In this document: positions 27,329 to 40,399 of the stretch, in pieces | How positions within the stretch are numbered: position 1 is the stretch's first letter | How the letters are laid out: each line of letters opens with the position of its first letter | Assembly (NCBI GenBank): GCA_017861315.1 | Contig: JAGFXP010000013.1 | Location: 1-47,256 of the forward strand | Direction of reading: 5' to 3' | Length of the DNA stretch: 47,256 bases | Source of the DNA: Bacillota bacterium | GTDB taxonomy: Bacteria > Bacillota > Clostridia > Clostridiales > Clostridiaceae | Notes under the pieces: generated by a model | Seen by the model: the letters and a program-made list of their open reading frames with translations, nothing else | Told to the model about the DNA's origin: nothing | The model's database searches: none | Made by a program: the position numbers and the translations under genes

Positions 27329-27478
27329 TTATTTAGGCTTAACCTTCTCTGCCTCTCCGCTTACGTAGTCCACCTCTGTGTCAGCAGGCACCGGTTCTGG
27401 CGTAATATAATCCTTGATGTTCTCGTCTACAATCAACTCTTTTCCATCCGGATCAATAACTACTCTTCTCTTACTCAT
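27329..27478 (-). CDS. Small acidic protein of unknown function, 49 residues
   Basis: Complete gene between a consensus promoter and a terminator. ATG at 27478 has AAGGAG 9 bases upstream. It begins MSKRRVVIDPDGKELIVDEN and ends EKVKPK; the middle is Asp/Glu/Pro-rich, without Cys or membrane segment. Low-complexity and charged, possibly unfolded. I do not recognise a family. Its full set of expression signals makes it a convincing gene despite its size. Confidence 0.75.
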   Translation of the reverse strand: MSKRRVVIDPDGKELIVDENIKDYITPEPVPADTEVDYVSGEAEKVKPK

Positions 27479-27529
27479 ACATCACCACTCCTTAAAATAT
27501 AATGTTTGTACCGGGATGTTGTTTATTTG

Positions 27530-27558
27530 ATTATACACAATATTCTGTCACTTATCAA
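27530..27558 (-). promoter_or_regulatory. Promoter of the 49-residue gene
   Basis: Minus-strand TTGATA (27558-27553), 17-bp spacer, TATAAT (27535-27530), about 52 bp before the start. It starts just below the carB terminator, so the gene is independent of carAB. Confidence 0.8.
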
Positions 27559-27570
27559 TTCAAAGATTAT

Positions 27571-27609
27571 AAAAAAAAACTGACTGCTGCACCAAATGCG
27601 CAGCAGTCA
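27571..27609 (-). terminator. Terminator after carB
   Basis: Perfect 10-bp stem TGACTGCTGC (27581-27590) and GCAGCAGTCA (27600-27609), loop of 9, followed on the minus strand by nine T (opposite 27571-27579). Confidence 0.93.
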
Positions 27610-27615
27610 TGCTGT

Positions 27616-30600
27616 TTAATCCTGTTTTCTTCCCATGTTGAAGATTTCCATCTTCTCGGCAACGTTTCCGAAGCCCATCTTCTTTGTCACATCTACAAGA
27701 GCCTTCACTGTATCGAGAGTAGTTATTACGTCAATGTTCTTCTCGATTGCAGATCTTCTTATTATGAAGCCGTCTCTCTTTGAGTCATTTCCTTTTGTAG
27801 GCGTGTTTATTACCAGATCTACCTCCAGGTTCTTTATAGCTGTAAGTATGTTAGGTTCCTCTTCGTTGATTCTCCTGATTTCCTTTGTTTCTATCCCATG
27901 GCCTGAAAGGTATTCTGCAGTTCCCTTTGTCGAGATGAAGCTGTAGCCGAGACCGCTCATCTCCTTTGCGATCGGGAGGAACTCTTCCTTGTCATGGTTG
28001 TTTAATGTAACAAGCACTTTGCCCTTCTTTTTCTCAAGCTGCATTCCTGCTGCAAGGAATCCCTTGTAGAGTGCTTCATCAGCGGTTCTTCCTATGCCGA
28101 GGACTTCTCCTGTAGATCTCATTTCAGGTCCAAGTGATATTTCCACGCCGGGGAGCTTCTGTGTTGAGAATACAGGCACCTTCACTCCCACCAGTTCAGG
28201 CTCCTTGTATATGTCTGTTCCAAAGCCCAGATCCTTCAGCCTGGAGCCCAGCATTACTTTTGTTGCCAGTTCAACTATCGGCACTCCGCTAATCTTCGAG
28301 ATGTACGGAACGGTTCTGCTGGCCCTTGGGTTAACCTCTATAACGTAAAGCTCTCCCTTGTATTCTATGAACTGGATGTTGATCATGCCTTTTATGCCGA
28401 TGGCCTTTGCCAGCTTCTTGGTGAATTCGAGGGCCTTCTCCTTGATGGCGCCAGTGACGTTCTGCGTAGGGAAAAGCGTTATGCTGTCTCCAGAATGAAC
28501 TCCAGCCCTTTCCAGATGTTCCATGACTCCTGGTATCAGGACATCCTCTCCATCGCAGATAGCATCGACTTCGAGCTCTCTTCCGTTGAGGTATTTGTCT
28601 ATGAGCACCGGATTCTTCTTGTCCTTCTCGAAGGCATTTTCCAGATAGAATGTGAGCTCGGAATCATCGTATGTGATCTCCATTCCCTGTCCGCCTATTA
28701 CGAAGGACGGCCTGACCAGCACCGGATAACCCAGTTTTTCCGCTTCCTTCAGCCCTTCTTCAAGCGAGGAGATTCCTTTTCCCTTCGGCCTCCTTATGCT
28801 TAGCTCTTCAAGAAGCGCTTCGAACTGTTCTCTGTCCTCAGCCAGGTCTATCTGGTCGGAGCTTGTCCCGAGGATCTTTATGTCCTTCTCGTAGAGGAAC
28901 TGGGCAAGCTTAATTGCTGTCTGTCCGCCGAACTGAAGGATTACTCCGTACGGCATCTCCTTGTCTATGATGTTGAGGACGTCTTCCTCCGTTAGCGGTT
29001 CGAAATAAAGCTTGTCTGATATGTCAAAGTCCGTACTCACTGTTTCAGGGTTGTTGTTGATTATAATCGTTTCAATGTCGAGCTTTCTCAGTGCTTTTAC
29101 AGCCTGGACAGACGCGTAGTCGAACTCTACTCCCTGTCCGATCCTTATCGGGCCTGATCCTATAACCACGACCTTTTTCCTGTCGCTCACTGTTACCTCG
29201 TCATACTCGTTGTAGGTTGAGTAGTAATACGGGGTCACCGCTTCGAATTCTGCAGCACATGTGTCGACCATATTGTAGACAGGATTGATGTTCCATTCTT
29301 TTCTCAGCTTGTAGATATCGTCAGCGCTGATCTTCAGGAGAGAGCTTATTCCTTTGTCTGCAAAGCCCATCTTCTTGAGGTCCAGCAGGTATTCCCTTGA
29401 CAGGTCCTTCACTGTCATACTCTTGAGCTCTTCTTCCTTGCTTACTATGTTTTTTATCTTCTGGACGAAGAATTTATCTATTCCTGTTATCTGAGATATC
29501 ATCTCTACCCTGTAGTCTCTTCTGATCATCTCTGCAAGAGCGAACATTCTTTCATCATCAGGTGTCACTACCAGTTTCTTGAGTTTTTTCATGCTGAGTT
29601 TTTTCATCCCTGAATGCTCAAGTGTGAATTGTTTCAGTTCGAGTGATCTTATACCCTTAAGGAATGCAGCTTCGAAGTTGCTTCCTATGGACATTATCTC
29701 GCCTGTCGCCATCATCTTTGTTCCCAGTTCTCTGTCGGCGCCGAAGAATTTGTCGAACGGCCATTTCGGTATCTTTACCACAACGTAGTCCAGTGAAGGT
29801 TCAAAGCAGGCATACGTCTTCTTTGTAACCGCATTCTTAATTTCATCAAGTCCGTATCCGAGCGCAAGCTTAGCTGCCACTTTTGCGATCGGGTAGCCTG
29901 TCGCTTTTGATGCGAGCGCAGAGGATCTGCTGACCCTTGGATTTATTTCTATGACGCCGTAGTCAAAACTATCCGGATTCAAACAGAACTGGACATTGCA
30001 GCCGCCTATGATTCCGATTGAATCGATTATCTCCAATGATGCGCTTCTGAGCATCTGGTACTCCACATCGGAAAGAGTCTGGCTTGGTGCAACAACGATG
30101 CTGTCCCCTGTGTGGATTCCTACAGGGTCAACATTTTCCATATTGCATACAGTTATACAGCTGCCGTTTATGTCACGCATAACCTCATACTCTACTTCTT
30201 TCCAGCCTTTAACGCTCTTTTCAAGCAGCACCTGGCCTATGGCGCTGAGCTGCAGCCCCTGGCCAAGGATAACATTAAGCTCTTCCTCGTTGTTCGCTAT
30301 ACCGCCGCCTGATCCGCCGAGAGTGTAGGCCGGCCTGACGATAACCGGATAGCCTATCTTGTTTGCAAAGCCTCTTCCTGTTTCAAGGTCAGTTACGATT
30401 TCGCTCTCTATGCAGGGCTGACCGATCCTCTTCATTTCGGCCCTGAAGAGTTCCCTGTCCTCGCCCTTCTTTATTGATTCTATTGAAGTTCCTATTACTT
30501 TTACTCCGTATTTTTCAAGGACGCCTGCATCATAGAGCTCAACAGCAAGGTTGAGTCCTGTCTGTCCTCCCATCCCAGCGATGAGGCTGTCAGGTCTTTC

Positions 30601-30840
30601 TTTCGCTATCACCTTTTCAACGAATTCAAGCGTAAGCGGCTCTATATATATCTTGTCGGCTATTTCCCTGTCTGTCATTATTGTTGCAGGGTTGCTGTTT
30701 ATGAGCACAACCTCTATTCCCTCTTCTTTAAGGGCTTCGCATGCCTGAGTACCTGAATAATCGAATTCTGCAGCCTGGCCTATTATTATCGGGCCGGAGC
30801 CTATAACCAATACCTTTTTAATGTTTTCATTTTTAGGCAT
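27616..30840 (-). CDS. carB: Carbamoyl-phosphate synthase large subunit
   Basis: Makes carbamoyl phosphate from ammonia (channelled from CarA), bicarbonate and two ATP, feeding pyrimidine and arginine synthesis. Full length at 1074 residues: two homologous ATP-grasp halves, each opening with VIGSGPI (near 12 and 560) followed by the [13 protein letters not shown] and [13 protein letters not shown] motifs; [14 protein letters not shown] and [13 protein letters not shown] are the ATP-binding loops; [20 protein letters not shown] and the matching ISKISG segment are present. The C-terminal allosteric MGS-like domain begins near 935. Its ATG overlaps the carA stop (TAATG). Confidence 0.98.
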   Translation of the reverse strand: MPKNENIKKVLVIGSGPIIIGQAAEFDYSGTQACEALKEEGIEVVLINSNPATIMTDREIADKIYIEPLTLEFVEKVIAKERPDSLIAGMGGQTGLNLAVELYDAGVLEKYGVKVIGTSIESIKKGEDRELFRAEMKRIGQPCIESEIVTDLETGRGFANKIGYPVIVRPAYTLGGSGGGIANNEEELNVILGQGLQLSAIGQVLLEKSVKGWKEVEYEVMRDINGSCITVCNMENVDPVGIHTGDSIVVAPSQTLSDVEYQMLRSASLEIIDSIGIIGGCNVQFCLNPDSFDYGVIEINPRVSRSSALASKATGYPIAKVAAKLALGYGLDEIKNAVTKKTYACFEPSLDYVVVKIPKWPFDKFFGADRELGTKMMATGEIMSIGSNFEAAFLKGIRSLELKQFTLEHSGMKKLSMKKLKKLVVTPDDERMFALAEMIRRDYRVEMISQITGIDKFFVQKIKNIVSKEEELKSMTVKDLSREYLLDLKKMGFADKGISSLLKISADDIYKLRKEWNINPVYNMVDTCAAEFEAVTPYYYSTYNEYDEVTVSDRKKVVVIGSGPIRIGQGVEFDYASVQAVKALRKLDIETIIINNNPETVSTDFDISDKLYFEPLTEEDVLNIIDKEMPYGVILQFGGQTAIKLAQFLYEKDIKILGTSSDQIDLAEDREQFEALLEELSIRRPKGKGISSLEEGLKEAEKLGYPVLVRPSFVIGGQGMEITYDDSELTFYLENAFEKDKKNPVLIDKYLNGRELEVDAICDGEDVLIPGVMEHLERAGVHSGDSITLFPTQNVTGAIKEKALEFTKKLAKAIGIKGMINIQFIEYKGELYVIEVNPRASRTVPYISKISGVPIVELATKVMLGSRLKDLGFGTDIYKEPELVGVKVPVFSTQKLPGVEISLGPEMRSTGEVLGIGRTADEALYKGFLAAGMQLEKKKGKVLVTLNNHDKEEFLPIAKEMSGLGYSFISTKGTAEYLSGHGIETKEIRRINEEEPNILTAIKNLEVDLVINTPTKGNDSKRDGFIIRRSAIEKNIDVITTLDTVKALVDVTKKMGFGNVAEKMEIFNMGRKQD

Positions 30841-31892
30841 TATTTCACCTCCAAAAACTTGTCAAATATATAGTCTACATCCTTTGGGCCCGGGCAGGCC
30901 TCAGGATGGAACTGCACGCTGTAGATAGGAAGGAATTCGTGCCTCATACCCTCCACGGTGCCGTCATTCATGCTGACATGTGTAACTTTTGTGTCCGCAG
31001 GCATTTCGCTTACATAATATCCGTGGTTATGCGTAGTTATATATACCCTGTTCTCTTCAAGGTCTTTAACAGGGTGATTGCAGCCTCTGTGTCCGAACTT
31101 GAGCCTGCTTGTCTTTCCGCCCAGTGCGAGGGCAAGAAGCTGGTGTCCGAGGCATATTCCGACTATCGGCTGTTTTGCTTCAACGAACTTCTTGACGTTC
31201 CTGACTATTTCCGGAAGCTCATCAGGGTCTCCGGGACCGTTTGAAAGGAACACTAGGTCCGGTTTTACGCTCATTACTTCCTCGTAAGTTGCATCCTGAG
31301 GAAATACTGTCATTCTGCAGCCCCTTTTTTTGAAAGACCTGAGGATATTTGTCTTTATCCCAAAATCCATGACTGCAACATGGACTCCCTCGCCGGGTAT
31401 TTCATAGGCCTTGTCTGTCGAAACTATGCTGACGGCATCCTTGTTGCTGAATGCGCCGAGCTTTTCCTCAACATATTCTTTACTCAGGTTTTCTTCCAGG
31501 GTTATTATGCCCTTCATTGTGCCGTTGTCCCTGAGCACCTTTGTAAGAGCCCTTGTGTCGATCTTTTCAAGCGCCATTATCTTGTTGTTTCTCAGGTAAT
31601 CGTCAAGTCCCATCTCGCACCTGAAGTTGTTCGGATCCTTGCAGGCTTCCCTCACGATGAACCCTCTTACCTTAGGTGACGATGATTCTGTATCTTCTAC
31701 GTTCAATCCGTAGTTGCCTATAAGCGGGTACGTCATCGTTACGATCTGGCCGTAATAGGACGGATCTGTAAGTACCTCCTGATAACCAGTCATGCCTGTA
31801 TTAAAAACAACCTCACCGACTGTTTCCTTCAGATATCCAAAAGCTTCTCCTTCAAAAACAAGTCCATTTTCCAAAATCAGTTTTGCTTTCAT
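30840..31892 (-). CDS. carA: Carbamoyl-phosphate synthase small subunit
   Basis: Glutaminase subunit that supplies ammonia to CarB. 350 residues. N-terminal CarA-specific domain ([31 protein letters not shown]) and a C-terminal class I glutamine amidotransferase with the nucleophile Cys in [12 protein letters not shown] near 246 and the catalytic His in [13 protein letters not shown] near 326. Good AGGAGGT ribosome site. The leader upstream contains a PyrR loop and a terminator, so its expression should respond to uridine nucleotides. Confidence 0.97.
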   Translation of the reverse strand: MKAKLILENGLVFEGEAFGYLKETVGEVVFNTGMTGYQEVLTDPSYYGQIVTMTYPLIGNYGLNVEDTESSSPKVRGFIVREACKDPNNFRCEMGLDDYLRNNKIMALEKIDTRALTKVLRDNGTMKGIITLEENLSKEYVEEKLGAFSNKDAVSIVSTDKAYEIPGEGVHVAVMDFGIKTNILRSFKKRGCRMTVFPQDATYEEVMSVKPDLVFLSNGPGDPDELPEIVRNVKKFVEAKQPIVGICLGHQLLALALGGKTSRLKFGHRGCNHPVKDLEENRVYITTHNHGYYVSEMPADTKVTHVSMNDGTVEGMRHEFLPIYSVQFHPEACPGPKDVDYIFDKFLEVK

Positions 31893-31912
31893 AAATTCGA
31901 CCTCCTATCACA

Positions 31913-31959
31913 AAATAAAAGGACAGCAAAAGTGTAAACCGTTTACACTCCTGCTATCC
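31913..31959 (-). terminator. Attenuator terminator in the carAB leader
   Basis: On the minus strand GGATAGCAGGAGTGTAAAC (31959-31941) pairs with the following GTTTACACTTTTGCTGTCC (31939-31921) over about 19 bp with three G-U pairs, then TTTTATTTT. It stands 21 bp before carA, in the place of a PyrR-controlled terminator. Confidence 0.88.
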
Positions 31960-32043
31960 AAAAAAATTCAGGGATTATATTAAATTTTTCAATTTTTATT
32001 TGTTTAACACAAAAAACAGTACTCATTCCATATACCCCTTTCT

Positions 32044-32057
32044 GGCCTCTCTGGACC
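32044..32057 (-). promoter_or_regulatory. PyrR-binding loop of the carAB leader
   Basis: The minus-strand sequence GGTCCAGAGAGGCC fits the PyrR RNA consensus ARUCCNGNGAGGYU except at the edges. With the terminator at 31913-31959 it forms a classical pyrimidine attenuator: PyrR with UMP would favour termination. pyrR itself is not in the window. Confidence 0.85.
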
Positions 32058-32078
32058 AATTTAAAGATTCTACATTAG

Positions 32079-32107
32079 AGTTTAAAATATTAAAGCCCTT
32101 ATGTCAA
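32079..32107 (-). promoter_or_regulatory. Promoter of carAB
   Basis: Minus-strand TTGACA (32107-32102), 17-bp spacer, TAAACT (32084-32079). It begins 9 bp after the eno stop. The predicted transcript would start about 15 bases before the PyrR loop. Confidence 0.7.
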
Positions 32108-32115
32108 ACTGAATT

Positions 32116-34175
<2,060 letters not shown>

Positions 34176-34194
34176 GAATATTTCCTCCACTCAA

Positions 34195-35394
34195 TTATTC
34201 CTTGTCGTTAAGAGCCGCAATCCCCGGTAGTTCCCTTCCTTCCAGGAACTCAAGCGAAGCTCCTCCCCCGGTGGATATATGGGACATGCGGTCCCCATAC
34301 CCTAAAAGGTTCACAGCAGCGGCGCTGTCTCCGCCTCCGATTATTGTAATCGCATCTATTTCGGAAAGGGCTTTTGCAATAGCCTTCGTGCCTTCCGCGA
34401 ATTTTTCGAATTCGAACACTCCGACAGGTCCGTTCCAGATTACTGTCTTTGCTTTTTTTACTTCTGCTTTGAAAAGCTCTGAAGTTTTCGGACCTATGTC
34501 AAGTCCCATGAAACCATCAGGGAGGTTGGCATCCTCAGTGGCTATGGCGTCTGCGTCCTCTCCGAATTTTTCCGCAGCCACATGGTCTATCGGGAGGAGG
34601 AACTTAATCCCCTTTTCCCTGGCTTTCGCCACCATTTCCTTGGCGAACTCAATCTTGTCCGCCTCAAGCAGCGAGCTTCCCACAGTATATTCCATGGCTT
34701 TCAGGAACGTATAGCTCATCCCTCCTCCGATAATAAGGGTGTCAGCCTTGTCCATAAGGTTGTTGATAACCTTTATCTTGTCGGTGACCTTTGCACCGCC
34801 GAGGATAGCCACGAAAGGCCTTTCAGGCTTTGAAACCGCATCCCCCAGGAATTTCAGCTCCTTCTGTATCAGGAAGCCGCATACCGAAACGGGTATGAGA
34901 TGGGCTACGCCCTCGGTTGAACAGTGAGCCCTGTGGGCCGTGCCGAAGGCGTCATTCACATAGATCTCTGCGAGCGAGGCCAGCTCCCTTGAGAAAACAG
35001 GGTCGTTCTTCGTCTCCTCTTTCCTGTACCTGGTGTTCTCCAGAAGAACCACATCACCGTCTTTCATATCCATCACAGCTTTCCTGGCGCTTTCTCCGGT
35101 GACGCAAGGGTCTGGAGCAAAAAGGACCTCTTTGCCCAGCAATTCGGAGAGCCTTCCTGCTACCGGTTTAAGCGAGAGTTCAGGCAAAGGTTCCCCTTTC
35201 GGCTTTCCCAAATGAGAGCATAGTATGACTTTTGCCCCGTTTTCTATAAGATGTTTTATCGTTGGCACTGAACCTATGATCCTGTTTTCGTCGGTTATCC
35301 TTCCGGCCTTAAGCGGAACGTTGAAGTCGCAGCGGACAAGCACCCTTTTGCCCCTGACCTGGATGTCGGCCACAGTTTTTTTGTTGTACTCCAT
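34195..35394 (-). CDS. pgk: Phosphoglycerate kinase
   Basis: Transfers phosphate from 1,3-bisphosphoglycerate to ADP. The start at 35394 ([20 protein letters not shown]) has GAGGTG 6 bases upstream; a GTG three codons earlier is less likely. RCDFNVPL near 21, SHLGKPKGE near 60, [14 protein letters not shown] near 157, GGAKVTDKI near 203, the nucleotide-binding [15 protein letters not shown] near 329, and GGGDSAAAV near 354 are typical. 399 residues. It lies 11 bp after gap and 19 bp before tpiA. Confidence 0.97.
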   Translation of the reverse strand: MEYNKKTVADIQVRGKRVLVRCDFNVPLKAGRITDENRIIGSVPTIKHLIENGAKVILCSHLGKPKGEPLPELSLKPVAGRLSELLGKEVLFAPDPCVTGESARKAVMDMKDGDVVLLENTRYRKEETKNDPVFSRELASLAEIYVNDAFGTAHRAHCSTEGVAHLIPVSVCGFLIQKELKFLGDAVSKPERPFVAILGGAKVTDKIKVINNLMDKADTLIIGGGMSYTFLKAMEYTVGSSLLEADKIEFAKEMVAKAREKGIKFLLPIDHVAAEKFGEDADAIATEDANLPDGFMGLDIGPKTSELFKAEVKKAKTVIWNGPVGVFEFEKFAEGTKAIAKALSEIDAITIIGGGDSAAAVNLLGYGDRMSHISTGGGASLEFLEGRELPGIAALNDKE

Positions 35395-35405
35395 TCTGAT
35401 CACCT

Positions 35406-36518
<1,113 letters not shown>

Positions 36519-36543
36519 CCGGGATTAAAAAAGATCGCAGTTC

Positions 36544-36576
36544 AAGGGGCTCCAGTTTGTTCTGCTGCAGCCCCTT
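36544..36576 (-). terminator. Possible weak terminator after ptsI
   Basis: Arms AAGGGGCT and AGCCCCTT (36569-36576 and 36544-36551) with a 17-base loop; on the minus strand a run of T follows only 11 bases after the stem. Probably partial at best, allowing fru-pts read-through into gap. Confidence 0.35.
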
Positions 36577-36590
36577 TCTGCTGCTCTTGT

Positions 36591-38234
36591 TTAGCTTTCA
36601 GTCCTGTAATCAGGATTAGAAAGTATGAATTTTTTTGCGCCGAGTATGGAAGAAGCGCTCATTGAGAATTCGTCCAGCCCGTATTCCAGCAGTGTTGGAA
36701 TTGCTGATTCATCGCTGGCCATTTCTCCGCACATGCCGCACCATTTTCCCGCCTTGTGCGCCTCCTCAATTGTCATCCTTATCAGTTTTAAAACCGCAGG
36801 GTGCATAGGCTCATACAGGTAGGATACTTTTTCGTTCATCCTGTCGGCTGCAATTGTGTACTGGATCAGGTCATTCGTTCCTATGCTGAAGAAATCAACA
36901 TGCTTTGCAAGTTCGTCAGCTGTCAGAGCTGCCGAAGGAATCTCGACCATTATTCCCACCTCAATATCTTCGCTGGGACTGATGCCCTCCGCCTTCAGTT
37001 CATTCCTGCATTCATCAAGTATTCCTTTTGCCTCGATGAATTCCCTAAGCGAGGATATCATCGGGAACATTATCTTCAGGTTTCCGTAGACTGAAGCTCT
37101 AAGCAGGGCTCTCAGCTGGATCTTGAATATCTCGGGCCTGTCCAGGCAGAGCCTTGTGGCTCTGTAGCCGAGGAACGGATTCAGCTCATCAGGCATCTCA
37201 AGGTATTTGAGCCTCTTGTCGCCGCCAATATCAAGTGTCCTGATGACAACAGGTTTGTTTTCCATCTTCTCAAGCACTGTTTTGTATGCCTCATACTGCT
37301 CTTCTTCATCAGGCATAGACTCTCTGTCCATGTAGAGGAATTCTGTCCTGAACAGGCCGATTCCCTCAGCTCCGTTTTCCAGGACTTTGCTTACGTCCTC
37401 AGGAGAACCTATGTTTGCAGCTATCTCAATATGCCGTCCGTTTTTGTCTATTATTTTTTTCCCTATCAGCGACCGAAGCTGCTTTTTTTCGATCTCATAA
37501 GTTTCCTTTAGCGCTCTGTAATGGCTGAGAGTCCCTGAATCAGGATTGATCAGAACCTCTCCCTTCACGCCGTCAACTATCACAAGATCTCCGGTGCTGA
37601 CTGAGCAGGTTATATCCGCCATGCCTACTACCGCAGGTATTTCCAGTGTCCTGGCCATTATGGCGCTGTGGGAGGTCTTTCCCCCGATATCCGTCAGGAA
37701 GGCGGCCACCTTGCTTTTGTCGAGCTGGGCTGTATCCGAAGGGGTAAGGTCGTGCGCCACAACTATTGTGTTTTCGGGAAGATTGGACAGCTCATCCTCC
37801 GTACCGCCGCAGAGGTTGTTCAGCAGTCTCCTGCCTACATCCTTTACGTCCGCCATCCTTTCCCTCAGATACTCGTCGTCGATCGATGCAAAAATAGCAG
37901 CGTACATGTCGATCAGTTCCTGGACTGCATTTTCGGCGCTTATCTTGTTCTTTGCAACATTTTCGATAGCCGCTCCTGTGAATTCAGGATCTTCCAGAAG
38001 CATTAGATGGCTTTCAAAAACCAGGGCCTCTTCTGCACCTACCTCAGCCTCCACTTTTTCCTTGATTCTGGACACCTGCTCCTTTGAAGCTTCGACAGCC
38101 TTTTCCAGCCTGAGCTTTTCCTCTTCCACATCGATGCTTGCTGTAATATCGCAGGCAACCTTCATCTCCTCAGGTTTTTTTATAAAAACATAGCCTATTC
38201 CGTAACCCTTTGAAGCCGCAATGCCTTTTTTCAC
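36591..38234 (-). CDS. ptsI: PTS enzyme I (phosphoenolpyruvate-protein phosphotransferase)
   Basis: First step of PTS sugar uptake: phosphate from PEP to enzyme I and then HPr. 547 residues; start GTG 38234 with GGAGGAG upstream. Phospho-His is in GGKTSHSAIMARTLEIPA near 184-201; PEP-binding FLYMDRESMPDEEEQ and FSIGTNDLIQYTI near 451, and the catalytic Cys loop MCGEMASD near 502. It is 20 bp after ptsH. Confidence 0.97.
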   Translation of the reverse strand: MKKGIAASKGYGIGYVFIKKPEEMKVACDITASIDVEEEKLRLEKAVEASKEQVSRIKEKVEAEVGAEEALVFESHLMLLEDPEFTGAAIENVAKNKISAENAVQELIDMYAAIFASIDDEYLRERMADVKDVGRRLLNNLCGGTEDELSNLPENTIVVAHDLTPSDTAQLDKSKVAAFLTDIGGKTSHSAIMARTLEIPAVVGMADITCSVSTGDLVIVDGVKGEVLINPDSGTLSHYRALKETYEIEKKQLRSLIGKKIIDKNGRHIEIAANIGSPEDVSKVLENGAEGIGLFRTEFLYMDRESMPDEEEQYEAYKTVLEKMENKPVVIRTLDIGGDKRLKYLEMPDELNPFLGYRATRLCLDRPEIFKIQLRALLRASVYGNLKIMFPMISSLREFIEAKGILDECRNELKAEGISPSEDIEVGIMVEIPSAALTADELAKHVDFFSIGTNDLIQYTIAADRMNEKVSYLYEPMHPAVLKLIRMTIEEAHKAGKWCGMCGEMASDESAIPTLLEYGLDEFSMSASSILGAKKFILSNPDYRTES

Positions 38235-38254
38235 TTTAGCTCTCCTCCATCTTT

Positions 38255-38521
38255 CTATTCTTCGCCGAATTTTGAGTTGATCAGATCAACAAGAGCCTGA
38301 ACCGCCTCTTTTTCATCTTCTCCTGATGCAGTTATATTCAATTCAACGTCTTTTGCCAATCCCAGCGCGAGGATGTTGATCAGCGATTTTCCGGATGCTT
38401 TTGAAGTGTCTTTATATATTGTGATATCTGATTTGAAACCTGAAGCTGTTTTCACAAATATTGATGCAGGCCTTGCATGCAGTCCTGTTTTGTTTTTAAT
38501 TGTTACCTTTTGTGATTCCAT
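38255..38521 (-). CDS. ptsH: Phosphocarrier protein HPr
   Basis: 88 residues from ATG 38521 (AAGGTG 6 bases upstream; the frame extends 5 codons further to a TTG without a site). His15, phosphorylated by enzyme I, is in KTGLHARPASIFV. Ser46 lies in GKSLINILALGL, the regulatory site used by HPr kinase/phosphorylase in Gram-positives. So this HPr can serve in CcpA-type carbon control. It is placed between the fructose permease and ptsI. Confidence 0.96.
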   Translation of the reverse strand: MESQKVTIKNKTGLHARPASIFVKTASGFKSDITIYKDTSKASGKSLINILALGLAKDVELNITASGEDEKEAVQALVDLINSKFGEE

Positions 38522-38545
38522 ATTAACACCTTCCAAAAATTAATT

Positions 38546-39916
38546 TTAAGCCTGGACTTTTTTCTTTAGTACCGACAGAAGTGCAGCTGAAACTAATGTT
38601 CCGGCAACTATTGAGACTATATACATACCAAGGTTTCCGACAACGCCTGGTATTGCAAGTACGAATATTCCTCCGTGGGGAACCTTCAGTGTGCAGTTGA
38701 AGAACATGGAAAGCATGCCTGTCACAGCTGAGCCTGCCATTATTGAAGGGATGACCCTGATAGGATCCGCTGCGGCGAATGGTATTGCCCCTTCGGTTAT
38801 GAACGAGACGCCAAGTGCCCAGGCCGCTTTTCCCGCTTCGGCCTCAGCTGTGTTGAATTTGTTCTTTGCTATGACTGTTGCCAGCGCCAGCCCAAGCGGA
38901 GGAACCATTCCTGCCGCCATAACAGCTGCCATTATTGGAGATGCTCCGTTTGCTGCAGTGGCGATAGTTGCAGTACCGAAAACATATGCTGCCTTGTTAA
39001 CCGGACCGCCCATGTCAAAGGACATCATCAGCCCGATTACGAGGCCAAGAATGACTCTGCTTCCGTTGTTCAGGCTCATCAGTCCGTCGCTCATAGCCTT
39101 GTTTATCGCTGTTATCGGGCTTCCCAGATACAGCATCACGAGCCCGATAACCAAAGTTGCGAGTACAGGGATGATCAGGATCGGCATTAAGCCTTCGAGC
39201 GATTTCGGGAGTTTGATCAGCTTCTTTATAAGCAAAACCGTATAGCCGGCTATGAAGCCTGCTAGCAATGCTCCAAGGAAACCTGCACCGATCGCCGACG
39301 CAAGCGCGCCGCCTACAAAACCTGGCACAAGTCCTGGCCTGTCCGCTATCGAGTAAGCAATATACCCTCCGAGCACCGGAACCATCAGAGCGAATGCCGC
39401 CTTTCCTGTGGAGAAGATGATTTCGCCTATGGTTCCAGGAGTTTTATAGACATAAATTCCTCCAATTGCAAAGCCAAGAGCGATCAGTATACCGCCTGCC
39501 ACTACAAACGGGATCATGAAGGAAACTCCTGTCATCAGGTGCTTGTAAACCCCTGTTCTTGATTCCTTTTCAGCCGGCTTAGCTTCTTCTGCCTTTGCTT
39601 TTGGAGCAGCTTCCGCTTTTGCTTCAGCAGCTTTAGCGATCAGCCCCTTTGGATCCTTTATGGCATCCTTTACAGGAACTTCAACAATAGGAAGGCCGGC
39701 AAACCTTGATTTGTCCACTTTTGTATCGGCTGCCACAATTACTGCCGTTACGCCTTCGAGATCCGATGCTTCAATTACATTTTCAGCTCCCACTGATCCC
39801 TGGGTTTCAACCTTGATTTCATGTCCCATCTCCCTTGCTGCGATTGTCAATGCTTCCGCCGCCATGTAGGTATGTGCTATACCCGTAGGGCAGGCTGTTA
39901 CTGCTACGAATTTCAC
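38546..39916 (-). CDS. fruA: PTS fructose transporter subunit IIBC
   Basis: Membrane permease that imports fructose as fructose 1-phosphate. 456 residues; GTG start at 39916 after AGGGGGA. The EIIB domain has the phospho-Cys in ACPTGIAHTYMAAEAL near residue 9; an Ala/Lys/Glu-rich linker (about 100-118) joins it to EIIC, whose helices span about 125-452 with GVSFMIPFVVAGGILIALGF and FDMGGPVNKAAY. EIIA is a separate gene just upstream, whereas many Firmicutes have a fused FruA. Confidence 0.95.
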   Translation of the reverse strand: MKFVAVTACPTGIAHTYMAAEALTIAAREMGHEIKVETQGSVGAENVIEASDLEGVTAVIVAADTKVDKSRFAGLPIVEVPVKDAIKDPKGLIAKAAEAKAEAAPKAKAEEAKPAEKESRTGVYKHLMTGVSFMIPFVVAGGILIALGFAIGGIYVYKTPGTIGEIIFSTGKAAFALMVPVLGGYIAYSIADRPGLVPGFVGGALASAIGAGFLGALLAGFIAGYTVLLIKKLIKLPKSLEGLMPILIIPVLATLVIGLVMLYLGSPITAINKAMSDGLMSLNNGSRVILGLVIGLMMSFDMGGPVNKAAYVFGTATIATAANGASPIMAAVMAAGMVPPLGLALATVIAKNKFNTAEAEAGKAAWALGVSFITEGAIPFAAADPIRVIPSIMAGSAVTGMLSMFFNCTLKVPHGGIFVLAIPGVVGNLGMYIVSIVAGTLVSAALLSVLKKKVQA

Positions 39917-39954
39917 GACTTTTTCCCCCTTAAATTTTGTATATTATTTAATAG

Positions 39955-40395
39955 CTAATTGAATACGTTGATAAACTCTTCGAAATCGCTTGCCTTTAAT
40001 AACCTATCCCTTACCTCGGCATGCATCAGCTTTCTTGATATCTCGCTCAGGGCTCTAAGATGCACGTCGCTTGATTCAGTCGGAATAGCCAGCAGGAAAA
40101 AGAAGTGAGCCGGTTCTCCGTCCATTGAATCGTAATCGATTCCTTTTATGCTTTTTCCGAAAGCTATGCTTGCTTCAGTTACTGCATCGCTTTTTCCGTG
40201 AGGTATAGCGATCCCCATTCCAATACCTGTAGAAAACTCTTCTTCCCTGTGCATAACCGCTTCTTTGAATTTCTCCTTGTCCTTAATCTTGCCGTCAGCT
40301 GCAAGTATTTCTATCAGCTCAGATATGACCTCTTCCTTTGATCCGGATTTCAGTTCAAAACATACCCTTTCCTTTGAAAACATATCTTTTACCAT
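39955..40395 (-). CDS. PTS fructose transporter subunit IIA
   Basis: 146-residue EIIA of the fructose/mannitol type, which passes phosphate from HPr to EIIB. The phospho-His is in GIAIPHGKSDAV near 66; other family parts are ISELIEILAADGKI and the FFLLAIPTESSDVHLRALSEI stretch. ATG has GGAGGAA upstream and follows fruK by 4 bp. It is the missing A domain of the IIBC protein encoded downstream. Confidence 0.95.
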   Translation of the reverse strand: MVKDMFSKERVCFELKSGSKEEVISELIEILAADGKIKDKEKFKEAVMHREEEFSTGIGMGIAIPHGKSDAVTEASIAFGKSIKGIDYDSMDGEPAHFFFLLAIPTESSDVHLRALSEISRKLMHAEVRDRLLKASDFEEFINVFN

Positions 40396-40399
40396 TTAT

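Noticed and set aside
31921..31959. cre-like sequence TGTAAACGGTTTACA in the carA leader
   Set aside because: It is 15 bases with a one-base shift against the 14-base CcpA consensus and is fully explained as the top of the attenuator stem.
37546..38193. Long plus-strand frame opposite ptsI, and similar frames opposite prkC, carB and the EIIBC gene
   Set aside because: These are mirror frames of strongly identified genes, Ser/Leu-rich and without ribosome sites.
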